DNA of 22,063 bases from Thermoplasmata archaeon (GTDB taxonomy: Archaea; Thermoplasmatota; Thermoplasmata; Halarchaeoplasmatales; Halarchaeoplasmataceae): positions 1 through 22,063 of the forward strand of contig SKVC01000089.1 in assembly GCA_007129655.1 (NCBI GenBank), in the 5' to 3' direction. The position numbers were made by a program, and so were the translations under genes. Each line of letters opens with the position of its first letter. Position 1 is the first letter of the stretch. The notes beneath the pieces were generated by a model. The model had not been told where the DNA came from and ran no database searches. It saw only the letters and a list, made by a program, of their open reading frames with translations. Of the stretch, positions 7,890 through 15,053 are shown piece after piece.

Positions 7890-9066
7890 AGGAATATTAG
7901 CCGATGCATCCATGTTAAGAGGGGAACCACCCCTGGAATATCTACGAAAGGCAAACAAACTCGAAGCACAGGGAAGGGACATCGTAAGATTTGAGATCGG
8001 ACAACCCGACTTCGATACCCCGGAAAACATCAAGGATGCGGCAATAAAAGCACTGAAAAATGGGTTCACACATTACGTTCCCACAGACGGAATCCCTGAA
8101 CTCAAGGAAGCTATAAGAGACGATATCGAGAATACCAGAGGATTCAGACCCGACGATAACCAGATACTGGTTCTTCCCGGTGCAAAACCCGGTCTTTATT
8201 TCTCGATGTTAGCACTGGTTAACCAGGGAGACGAGATCATATATCCGGATCCGGGATTTTTCACATACGAATCCCAGGTGGGCTACGCCGGATGCCGTAA
8301 AAATCCTCTTCCTCTTTACGAGGATAATCAATTCGGCATAGATCCGGAAGATATCAACGAGCGTATAAACGAAAAAACAAAGATGATGATACTGAACTCG
8401 CCGCAGAATCCCACCGGCGGAGTTCTTCGGGAAAAAGATATTCGGGCTATCGCAGAGATGGCCCAGGAAAACGACATATATGTTCTATCCGATGAAATAT
8501 ACAGTAAGATGCTCTACGACGGCCTGGAGCATCACAGCCCGGCCTATATCGACGGATGTAAAGAACGTACAATAATCGTAGACGGATTTTCCAAGGCCTA
8601 TGCCATGACCGGTTGGAGACTGGGATACATGATAGCCCCTGCAGAAGTGATAAAGGAAATAGAACTCCTCGTAGCCGACGCCCTATCGTGCACAAATTCA
8701 TTCTCTCAGTGGGGTGCCGTCGAGGCGTTGAAAAACGGCGAAACCTTCGTAGATATGATAATGACAGAATTCGATCAGCGCAGAAAGCTAGTGGTAGAAG
8801 GGTTGAATAAAATACCCGGGATGAGCTGTATCTATCCCACGGGTGCATTCTATGCATTCCCTAATATCAAAGAAACCGGCATGAAGAGCAAGGAATTAGC
8901 TGATCATCTACTTGACGAAGCAGGAGTTTGCCTGCTTCCCGGGAGTTCATTCGGATGCCAAGGCGAAGGACATCTTAGGATATCATATGCATGTTCACAG
9001 GCAGAGATAAAGAAAGGTCTGGCAAGGATACAAACGGCCATGGAAAAATTGGTTCAAAGAAGTTAA
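7882..9066 (+). CDS. PLP-dependent class I/II aminotransferase, copy 1
   Basis: This is a fold-type I aminotransferase of 394 residues, related to the AspC/AAT-I gamma group. Landmarks are RFEIGQPDFDTPENI near the N-terminus, the substrate-binding NSPQNPTGGV, LSDEIYSKM with the cofactor-contacting Asp and Tyr, the Schiff-base Lys K238 in DGFSKAYAMTGWRLGYM, and the carboxylate-binding Arg in LRISYA. Its loop YPDPGFFTYESQVGYAG is close to the usual family form. The start overlaps the AOR stop by 8 bp, so translation is coupled. It is strongly similar by eye to the aminotransferase at 10077-11252, with most differences in this mid-domain loop and the C-terminus, so the pair is an old duplication. 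Amino donor and 2-oxo acid acceptor cannot be named. Confidence 0.93.
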   Translation: MNKGILADASMLRGEPPLEYLRKANKLEAQGRDIVRFEIGQPDFDTPENIKDAAIKALKNGFTHYVPTDGIPELKEAIRDDIENTRGFRPDDNQILVLPGAKPGLYFSMLALVNQGDEIIYPDPGFFTYESQVGYAGCRKNPLPLYEDNQFGIDPEDINERINEKTKMMILNSPQNPTGGVLREKDIRAIAEMAQENDIYVLSDEIYSKMLYDGLEHHSPAYIDGCKERTIIVDGFSKAYAMTGWRLGYMIAPAEVIKEIELLVADALSCTNSFSQWGAVEALKNGETFVDMIMTEFDQRRKLVVEGLNKIPGMSCIYPTGAFYAFPNIKETGMKSKELADHLLDEAGVCLLPGSSFGCQGEGHLRISYACSQAEIKKGLARIQTAMEKLVQRS

Positions 9067-9116
9067 ATACTTTAATCATATATCACCCTAACGGAGAAAT
9101 ATAATACGGTGTAAAC

Positions 9117-10067
9117 ATGAAAGGAATGAAAGAAATTATGGATGCCATGGAAGAATTGGGCGTACCGAGCAAAGACCCGACGGACCTACCAAAGTCCAAG
9201 AAAAGTTTCCCGGACGGATGCCATTACAGGATGGAGATATCCGGTGTGGAAAGACTTTCTACTTTGGAGGCATTGATCGAGGAAAGAGAGGAAAGGGGAG
9301 TACCTGTGCATAGATTGATCAGTACGGTGATGGGCAGCACACTTCTTACGGATGATGAACTTCAGCAATTTGCAAAAACGGCTGCAGATGCCGATGTCGA
9401 GATAATCATAACCCCTGGCCCCCGTGCTAGCTGGAACACCGGACGTCAAATAGCCACTCCGGAAGGAGCACTTTCCGGATTGAGAGTTAGGGGCTCGGAC
9501 AACATGGTCCATGCTTTCAAAGACATCAAAAGATGTATCGATTTTGGCTTCAGAGGATTTTTAGTTACAGACGAAGGCATGCTTTGGGTAGCAAACGAGC
9601 TAAAGAAATTAGGTTTGATCCCAAAGGATGTTACCTTTAAAGTTTCAATCTATGCCGGCCACGCCAACGCCGCCGGAGGTAAACTCCTGGAAGATCTGGG
9701 TGCCGGAACATTCAATCCCATAGGTGATCTATCGATACCGATGTTCGCTTCCATAAGGCAAGCAATCGATATTCCCATCGACATACACATCTATCTAGCG
9801 GATTCCATGGGTGGATTCAATCGATTCTACGAGGCACCGGACCTGGCCAGAGTATCTGCGCCCTGTTATTTCAAGATAGAACCTGGTTACGGATTAGCCG
9901 CAGGAGCAGGAATGTACAAACCCTGGGTCGATCCCGGATTCCTAGCTAACTTTGCCAAAGAAAAGGTAAAGTACGCCGAGATAATCCACAACATAATTCA
10001 GGATGAATGCTCTGAGCTTAAACTTTCAAAACACGGTGCGAAGGACCTCTGCATACCGAAACCCTGA
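9117..10067 (+). CDS. U32-peptidase-like TIM-barrel protein
   Basis: This 316-residue protein alternates hydrophobic strands and helices in a TIM-barrel pattern: VEIIITPGP, GFRGFLVTDEGMLWVANEL, VTFKVSIYAGHANAAGGKLLEDLGA, IDIPIDIHIYLADSMGGF. Its layout, including DLPKSKKSFPDGCHYRMEI near residues 22-41, resembles bacterial and archaeal proteins commonly labelled U32 family peptidase; this is from memory, not a search. No signal peptide or membrane segment is seen, and no classical protease motif stands out, so a peptidase activity is not established. It is possible that it is a barrel enzyme acting on an amino-acid-derived substrate. GGTG lies 5 nt before the ATG. It sits between two paralogous aminotransferase genes, 50 bp after the first and 9 bp before the second. 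Confidence 0.6.
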   Translation: MKGMKEIMDAMEELGVPSKDPTDLPKSKKSFPDGCHYRMEISGVERLSTLEALIEEREERGVPVHRLISTVMGSTLLTDDELQQFAKTAADADVEIIITPGPRASWNTGRQIATPEGALSGLRVRGSDNMVHAFKDIKRCIDFGFRGFLVTDEGMLWVANELKKLGLIPKDVTFKVSIYAGHANAAGGKLLEDLGAGTFNPIGDLSIPMFASIRQAIDIPIDIHIYLADSMGGFNRFYEAPDLARVSAPCYFKIEPGYGLAAGAGMYKPWVDPGFLANFAKEKVKYAEIIHNIIQDECSELKLSKHGAKDLCIPKP

Positions 10068-10076
10068 GATGAGAAG

Positions 10077-11252
10077 ATGGCTAATGGAATAGCCGCAGAC
10101 TTCTCCATGCTCCGTGGCGAACCCCCCATCAAATACCTAACAAAGGCCAATATGCTGGCTGCCCAGGGAAGAGATATCACACGCTTCGAGATCGGGCAGC
10201 CGGACTTCGATACACCGGATAATGTAAAAGAAGCGGCTAAGAAGGCCCTTGACGAAGGTTTTACTCACTACGTACCCACAATGGGGATCCCCGAACTGGT
10301 GGAAGCTATACAGGATGATATCGCGAAATCCAGAGGCTTCCGACCGGATAAAGAGCAGATAATGGTTCTACCCGGGGCCAAACCCGGTATATTTTTGGGA
10401 TTGATGACCACTATAGCCATGGGCTACGAGGTGATCTATCAGAACCCGTTCTATTTCCAGTACGATTCCCTGGTCGGTTACATGGGTGCTAAGAAAGTTC
10501 AGATACCACTCTACGAAAAAGACGAATTCCGGATGATCCCGGAGCAGATCCAGGACAATATAAGCGATAAAACAGGCCTGATACTGCTTAACTCGCCCCA
10601 GAATCCCACCGGAGGCGTTCTCTCGAAAAAAGACGTACACGCTATCGCCGAGATGGCGGAAGAGCACGATTCATATATACTCTCCGATGAGATATACAGC
10701 AAGATGCTCTACGACGGGGAGAAACACTACAGCCCGTCCTATCTCGACGAATGTAAAGAGCGGACAATAATAGTTGATGGCTTCTCAAAGGCCTATTCCA
10801 TGACCGGATGGCGGTTGGGATACATGGTGGCGCCCAAGGAGATAATACACAAAGCCGACCATCTATTCGCAGACATCGGTTCGTGCACCACGTCTTTCGT
10901 GCAAAAAGGCGGTGTGGAAGCCTTGAAAAACGGCCAGTATTTCGTAGATCATATAATGGAACACTTTACTAGGAGAAGAGAAGCTATCGTCAGCGGTTTG
11001 AACGAAGTCCCTGGTATGAGCTGTATATATCCCAAAGGAGCTTTCTACGTATTCCCGAATATCAAGGAAACCGGTATGAAGAGCGAGGAACTGGCTAATT
11101 ACATGCTCGACGAAGCCGGTGTATGCCTGTTACCGGGTAGTGCCTTCGGCAGCCAGGGTGAGGGCTACCTACGACTTTCCTACGCTCGTTCCGTGGAAGA
11201 GATAGAGAAGGGAATAGGTAAGATGAAAGAGGCCATGGCTAAGGTTCTTTAA
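10077..11252 (+). CDS. PLP-dependent class I/II aminotransferase, copy 2
   Basis: This 391-residue enzyme is a close paralogue of the aminotransferase at 7882-9066 and keeps the same landmarks: RFEIGQPDFDTPDNV, NSPQNPTGGV, LSDEIYSKM, Schiff-base lysine K238 in DGFSKAYSMTGWRLGYM, and LRLSYA with the carboxylate-binding Arg. The loop that normally reads GDEVxxPxPxY has become GYEVIYQNPFYFQYDS, so Asp and the first Pro of the usual motif are lost and the segment is rich in Tyr and Phe. This suggests a different substrate from copy 1, perhaps aromatic or bulky, though that is inference. It begins 9 bp after the U32-like gene and its 3' end overlaps the facing Mut7-C gene by 14 bp. Confidence 0.93.
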   Translation: MANGIAADFSMLRGEPPIKYLTKANMLAAQGRDITRFEIGQPDFDTPDNVKEAAKKALDEGFTHYVPTMGIPELVEAIQDDIAKSRGFRPDKEQIMVLPGAKPGIFLGLMTTIAMGYEVIYQNPFYFQYDSLVGYMGAKKVQIPLYEKDEFRMIPEQIQDNISDKTGLILLNSPQNPTGGVLSKKDVHAIAEMAEEHDSYILSDEIYSKMLYDGEKHYSPSYLDECKERTIIVDGFSKAYSMTGWRLGYMVAPKEIIHKADHLFADIGSCTTSFVQKGGVEALKNGQYFVDHIMEHFTRRREAIVSGLNEVPGMSCIYPKGAFYVFPNIKETGMKSEELANYMLDEAGVCLLPGSAFGSQGEGYLRLSYARSVEEIEKGIGKMKEAMAKVL

Positions 11253-11694
11253 CAGAATTCAATATATTGTTTATAGTTGCCATGATATATTCCCAGTGAG
11301 TCCCCTTCCAGTATATTTGGCCGCATCCGATGCATCTCCAGTATTCGTTGCATCGCTCAAGAACACCTTCCGGTATAGAATCTTTAACGGTCTCTTTGTC
11401 CACCGATTCAACGATCGAATTACATTTAGAACACCTGGTCATTGGTTCTATATCCACGTCGAATTCTTTCAGCAGTATATGAATTATTTTTTCCGGAGTA
11501 GCTTTCGGTACTAGAAAAACACCTTTTGACTTAGCGAGCTCTTTATCTCTAGTGATCAAAATCCGTTCTTCGCTCCGGGCTATCCGCAACAACTCATCAT
11601 CCTCAACTTCCGGGGCGTATTCGGCATCCACACCCATCAATCTCAGCCATTTTGTAGTTTGACCTAGCATCCTATCCAAGAGGAATTTAGTCAT
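11239..11694 (-). CDS. Mut7-C RNase domain protein (PIN-like fold plus zinc ribbon)
   Basis: This 151-residue protein matches the stand-alone archaeal form of the Mut7-C family (DUF82). Residues 1-80 form a small PIN-like nuclease domain, starting FLLDRMLGQTTKWLRLMGVDA, with D7 and ILITRDKELA (D50) as likely metal-binding acidic residues. Residues 88-124 hold two CxxC pairs, C88/C91 and C121/C124, making a zinc ribbon. Family knowledge predicts RNA cleavage in the cytoplasm; the target is not known. It is the last gene of a minus-strand operon with RtcA and a RibD-type reductase, overlapping the latter by 8 bp. Proximity to RtcA hints at an RNA repair or processing role, though the riboflavin gene between them weakens this. 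Confidence 0.85.
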   Translation of the reverse strand: MTKFLLDRMLGQTTKWLRLMGVDAEYAPEVEDDELLRIARSEERILITRDKELAKSKGVFLVPKATPEKIIHILLKEFDVDIEPMTRCSKCNSIVESVDKETVKDSIPEGVLERCNEYWRCIGCGQIYWKGTHWEYIMATINNILNSVKEP

Positions 11695-12325
11695 GGTAAT
11701 TCACTTCGTATTTCAGAAGGACACCGTCGTCCATGGGTTCTTGGGAAATTAGTTTGAGTTGTATGATATCATCTAACAACCGAGCTCCCTCTCCGTCCGC
11801 TGGTGTTGGAGCATCTCTACCTCCGATGATCAAGCTACCCACGAATACGTAGAACACATCTACTGCCTGGGATCTAAAAAACGAATATATCACTTCTCCG
11901 CCACCTTCAACAAGTACCTCTCGAACACCCTTCTCATGTAATAATCTCAGCAGCGTATTTATATCCACTTTATCTCCGTCGCCGCATCGAACAAAGTCCT
12001 TCCGATCGGTTTCTTGTGCTGTAGCTATCAGATAGTTATCGTCCTTGAATATGTTCGAGTTTTCCGGTATCCTTCCCTGGGAATCCAATACAACTCTAAG
12101 CGGTTTATTTGGATCATCAACGTATTTTTCCTTCACAGTCAGCTTAGGGTCGTCTGCAAGTACGGTGCCTATGCCGACGATTATTGCATCTACCCGGTTT
12201 CTCAGTTCGTGAACTCTCTTAAAATCTTCATCACCGGATATCTTGACCTCCTTGTTCCCGGTCAAAGCGATCTTACCGTCGGCGGACATGGCCACGTTGA
12301 CTATAACCCTTGGTCTATTTTTCAT
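11687..12325 (-). CDS. 2,5-diamino-6-(ribosylamino)-pyrimidinone 5'-phosphate reductase (RibD C-terminal family)
   Basis: This reductase converts the ribosylamino side chain of the diaminopyrimidinone phosphate to ribitylamino with NAD(P)H, a riboflavin/F420 precursor step; archaea reduce before deamination. The 212-residue protein shows the family's DHFR-like fold: RVIVNVAMSADGKIAL at the start, VDAIIVGIGTVLADDPKLTV in the middle, and VREVLVEGGGEVIYSFF as the substrate-binding signature. It has no deaminase domain, as expected for the archaeal single-domain enzyme. AGGTG at 12332-12336 (minus strand) overlaps the upstream RtcA stop and lies 6 nt before the ATG, so translation follows directly from RtcA. 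It overlaps the following Mut7-C gene by 8 bp. Confidence 0.9.
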   Translation of the reverse strand: MKNRPRVIVNVAMSADGKIALTGNKEVKISGDEDFKRVHELRNRVDAIIVGIGTVLADDPKLTVKEKYVDDPNKPLRVVLDSQGRIPENSNIFKDDNYLIATAQETDRKDFVRCGDGDKVDINTLLRLLHEKGVREVLVEGGGEVIYSFFRSQAVDVFYVFVGSLIIGGRDAPTPADGEGARLLDDIIQLKLISQEPMDDGVLLKYEVNYHD

Positions 12326-12335
12326 ATCTTACACC

Positions 12336-13328
12336 TCAGTATTGAATGGTTATCTCTTTTCCTTCCTTTAATTTTATCCGGTGTCCAAATCGGTTAACCA
12401 CCCATATATTGGTTCGTAGATGCTCGGTAGCCTTTCTCACAGTTAACTCTCCCGAACCACTAACCATAGTTAGATAGGGGATCATCTGGTCTGCACACCA
12501 TGGATCCAAATCAACACCGGCGTCGATGTCTTCCAACAAAGTCCGGGCACAACTCTTACCGACTTCTTCTGCCGGAACACCCCTTTCACCGAGAACACCG
12601 CATCCGATGATCCTATCTCCGGTTGTCCGGAGTGTGATCCCGGTTCCCGGACTCGGTGAATCACCGATTTCCGTTGATACGGACACACGATAGTCTATCA
12701 ATTCCTTTAGAGCGGCTTTTTTCATACGTTTAGCGATATGTTCTGGCAGTTTGCTTACGAACACCTTTCCTCGGATGCCGTCGACGTCTCCTGTGCTCCC
12801 GGGCAAGTTTGGCTCTCCGGGCCTAACCGTCACTTCTATCTCTCCGCCTCCCACCGGATAGTGCCCTCTCTTGATAAGCTGACTCTTAATATCGCACCCC
12901 ATCCTTTTCAGTTGAGGCAAAAATACATTCTCGAAATAATCGTATGGCGGGGACCATTTTACGTCGGTTCCACCCTTTAATGTAAAATTTGTGTTTCCAT
13001 CGGCGTGAAGCGCTGCAGGTATGAGTGCCTGGAGCATCAGTGTAACGCTGCCCGCGGTGCCTATGTCGAACTTATAGTTCCCCTCCTTTAAATCACCTGG
13101 TTCAAATACCAGCTTAGTAGATCCTATCTCGAGTCCTTCAGTTTCTCCACCACAAATTTCCGCAGCGGCAGTTATGGCTTTAAAATGCTGGGCGGACATC
13201 CCGGGCTTCGGTCGGTTGGCCCTGATATTGTCGATGGTGACGGTTTTCTGATGGATCATGGACATGGCCACCCCGGTCCTCAATATCTGACCGCCGCCTT
13301 CACCGTAGGAACCGTCTATATGGATCAT
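12336..13328 (-). CDS. rtcA: RNA 3'-terminal phosphate cyclase
   Basis: RtcA converts RNA 3'-phosphates to 2',3'-cyclic phosphates using ATP, through a covalent RtcA-AMP on a histidine. From 13328 the protein has 330 residues, close to the family norm. The N-terminal signature MIHIDGSYGEGGGQILRTGVA, the RANRPKPGMSAQH segment and FDIGTAGSVTLMLQALIPA are clear. The C-terminal TEHLRTNIWVVNRF carries the histidine (about residue 303) matching the E. coli nucleotidylated His. An upstream in-frame ATG at 13352 would add MYRIIYSF; the start at 13328 aligns with the conserved beginning, but neither has a Shine-Dalgarno site. A symmetric TATA element at 13374-13381 probably drives it and the divergent MEMO gene. 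It heads the minus-strand operon with the RibD-type reductase and Mut7-C. Confidence 0.92.
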   Translation of the reverse strand: MIHIDGSYGEGGGQILRTGVAMSMIHQKTVTIDNIRANRPKPGMSAQHFKAITAAAEICGGETEGLEIGSTKLVFEPGDLKEGNYKFDIGTAGSVTLMLQALIPAALHADGNTNFTLKGGTDVKWSPPYDYFENVFLPQLKRMGCDIKSQLIKRGHYPVGGGEIEVTVRPGEPNLPGSTGDVDGIRGKVFVSKLPEHIAKRMKKAALKELIDYRVSVSTEIGDSPSPGTGITLRTTGDRIIGCGVLGERGVPAEEVGKSCARTLLEDIDAGVDLDPWCADQMIPYLTMVSGSGELTVRKATEHLRTNIWVVNRFGHRIKLKEGKEITIQY

Positions 13329-13373
13329 AAAGGAGTAGATGATACGATACATTAAGATTTTTCCGACGACAGA

Positions 13374-13381
13374 TTTATATA
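13374..13381. promoter_or_regulatory. Bidirectional TATA box between rtcA and the MEMO gene
   Basis: TTTATATA at 13374-13381 is nearly symmetric. To the right it would start transcription near 13403, directly before AGGTG (13404-13408) of the MEMO gene. To the left it would start near 13352, giving a leader of about 24 nt before the rtcA ATG at 13328. Confidence 0.6.
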
Positions 13382-13416
13382 CATTTCACACAAATAACAA
13401 CATAGGTGAATTAGAT

Positions 13417-14232
13417 ATGGTAAGAGAACCCGCTGTAGCAGGTCAATTCTATCCCGGGACGAAAGGTGGTTTAATCAACAGCATAGAAGATTGTTTTAAG
13501 CACGAACTAGGTCCCGGCGAAATTCCAGATGAAAGGGGAGAAAGCAGAGAGATAAAAGGCCTAGTCTCACCGCATGCAGGTTACGTCTATTCCGGTCCGG
13601 TAGCGGCCCACGGCTTTAAGGCACTTTATGAAGACGGCATCCCGGAAACAATCATAGTTATAGGCCCTAACCATCACGGTTTCGGAGCGGATGTAGCGAT
13701 CAGCGCTGAGGATTTTAAAACACCGTTGGGTACCATACAGGTCGATAAAGATTTAGTAGACGGGCTACAGAACGAACTGGTCCGGATCGATGAAAGGGCT
13801 CACTCAAATGAACACTCTATCGAAGTGCAATTGCCGTTCATCCAGTATCTTTTTGATGATGTAAAAATAGTCCCTATTTGCATGCTAAAGCAGGATATCA
13901 ATACAGCCAAAGCCCTTGGCGAACATATCCGTGATGCGGTGGCCGATAGAGATGTCGTTATCGTGGCATCTACGGATTTTTCACATTATGTATTAAAGGA
14001 AACTGCGAAGAAAAAAGACGGTAAAACCATAGATATGATAACAGCGAGCGACGCCGAAGGACTTTACAGATCGATCCGTGACGAACACATATCCATGTGC
14101 GGCTACGGCCCTGTGGCGGCCATGATGTACGGTACGGACTGCAGCTCTGCAGAGTTGTTAAAGTACTCCACCAGCGGAGACATCTCCAGCATGCGGGATG
14201 TAGTGGGCTACGCTTCCATAGTATGCAGATAA
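13417..14232 (+). CDS. MEMO1 family protein (AmmeMemoRadiSam system protein B)
   Basis: This 271-residue protein matches the MEMO family, a fold related to extradiol dioxygenases and found in all domains of life; its cellular reaction is unsettled. Landmarks are MVREPAVAGQFYPG at the start, SPHAGYVYSGPVAAHG, VIGPNHHGFG, SIEVQLPFIQYLF, ASTDFSHY and CGYGPVAAMM, including the conserved histidines and cysteine of the presumed metal site. I chose the ATG at 13417 because it begins the conserved family sequence and has AGGTG 8 nt upstream; the longer frame from 13339 would start upstream of the TATA box. In archaea and bacteria MEMO genes co-occur with an AMMECR1 gene and a radical SAM gene. The radical SAM partner is nearby at 15054-16049; no AMMECR1 domain is in this window. 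Confidence 0.93.
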   Translation: MVREPAVAGQFYPGTKGGLINSIEDCFKHELGPGEIPDERGESREIKGLVSPHAGYVYSGPVAAHGFKALYEDGIPETIIVIGPNHHGFGADVAISAEDFKTPLGTIQVDKDLVDGLQNELVRIDERAHSNEHSIEVQLPFIQYLFDDVKIVPICMLKQDINTAKALGEHIRDAVADRDVVIVASTDFSHYVLKETAKKKDGKTIDMITASDAEGLYRSIRDEHISMCGYGPVAAMMYGTDCSSAELLKYSTSGDISSMRDVVGYASIVCR

Positions 14233-14240
14233 TGGAAAAC

Positions 14241-14249
14241 CTTATACAT
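14241..14249 (+). promoter_or_regulatory. TATA box for the leaderless wHTH regulator
   Basis: CTTATACAT at 14241-14249 is centred about 27 nt before the ATG at 14272, the spacing expected between an archaeal TATA box and a transcription start. No ribosome-binding site lies between, so the mRNA is probably leaderless. The box follows the MEMO stop by 8 bp, giving this gene its own promoter. Confidence 0.5.
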
Positions 14250-14271
14250 CCTGAATTTTGTAACCTTCTAG

Positions 14272-15051
14272 ATGAATCTTCTACGAGATAAAAAGGAAAT
14301 GACCCGCTTTCTTATACTGTATCGTGCAGTACTAGAAAGGCCGGGTAAACTCTCGGACCTAGCAGATCCTTTAGGCATGACCGAACAGGGTGTTTCCAAT
14401 TATATCTCCGAGATGGAGGAAAATGGTCTTCTAGATACTTCGGGTAAAAAGTACCATCCTACACCTAAAGGTATGGAACTCGTCAGAGAGGTTATCGCTA
14501 AATTGAACACTTTTATCGACGAGGCCAGCCAACATATGGACTTGATCAAGCAGTGCACTTCCATCGCAGATGGACCGATAACAAAGGGGGACAAGGTCGG
14601 CCTTTACATGAAAAACGGATTTCTTCGAGCAGACACTTCGGATAGAACGTCATTAGGCACCGCTTTAACTTCTGCGGATAAAGGCGAACCTTTGCTAGTG
14701 GGAAATCTCCAGGGAATTACAGAGATGGAAGTGGGAAATATAACACTTGTCAAAACAGGTATAGAAGGTTCTTTGAACGATTCGAAAAACAAGTTAAAAC
14801 AAAAGTTCCAGTCGATAGATTATGATGTCTTAGCCGTAACAGGAGAAGCACAGTACGGTCTCGCCGTTTCAATCGGTCTGGAACCGAATATAATCTTTGC
14901 ACCCCTGGACGCATCCATCAACGCTGCTGAACGAGGTTTGAACGTAATACTTTTGATATCAGACCATGAAGCGGAAGCCATGATCGATAGATTGCAGAGT
15001 TTGAATCGAGAAAGGGAAGAGGAATTCAGTATAGAATATGAAGTCATCTGA
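14272..15051 (+). CDS. Winged-helix transcriptional regulator of archaeal COG1497 type
   Basis: This 259-residue protein has an N-terminal winged helix-turn-helix: residues 8-70 include ILYRAVLERPGKLSDLADPL, then MTEQGVSNYISEMEENGLL as the recognition region, and YHPTPKGMELV as the wing end. The remainder (about 95-259) is an alpha/beta domain with VGLYMKNGFLRA, ITLVKTGIEGS and DVLAVTGEAQYGLAVSIGLEPNIIFA, which may bind a small ligand. It resembles archaeal predicted regulators of the COG1497 group, from memory. A TATA box sits 27 nt before the ATG and there is no Shine-Dalgarno, so it is likely leaderless. It ends 2 bp from the facing radical SAM gene. The ligand and target genes are unknown. 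Confidence 0.7.
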   Translation: MNLLRDKKEMTRFLILYRAVLERPGKLSDLADPLGMTEQGVSNYISEMEENGLLDTSGKKYHPTPKGMELVREVIAKLNTFIDEASQHMDLIKQCTSIADGPITKGDKVGLYMKNGFLRADTSDRTSLGTALTSADKGEPLLVGNLQGITEMEVGNITLVKTGIEGSLNDSKNKLKQKFQSIDYDVLAVTGEAQYGLAVSIGLEPNIIFAPLDASINAAERGLNVILLISDHEAEAMIDRLQSLNREREEEFSIEYEVI

Positions 15052-15053
15052 TA

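Noticed and set aside
8447..8857. Antisense frame of 136 residues in the first aminotransferase
   Set aside because: Arg-, His- and Ser-rich shadow of a conserved enzyme; no motif.
9186..9512. Antisense frame of 108 residues inside the U32-like gene
   Set aside because: Lies wholly within a gene with a clear ribosome site and neighbours; its sequence looks like a frame shadow.
12014..12397. Plus-strand frame of 127 residues across the RibD-type reductase and rtcA end
   Set aside because: Antisense to two conserved genes, without promoter or motif.
13339..13416. N-terminal extension of MEMO to an ATG at 13339
   Set aside because: The extension crosses the TATA box and rtcA leader; the family begins at MVREPAVAGQFYPG with AGGTG ahead of 13417.
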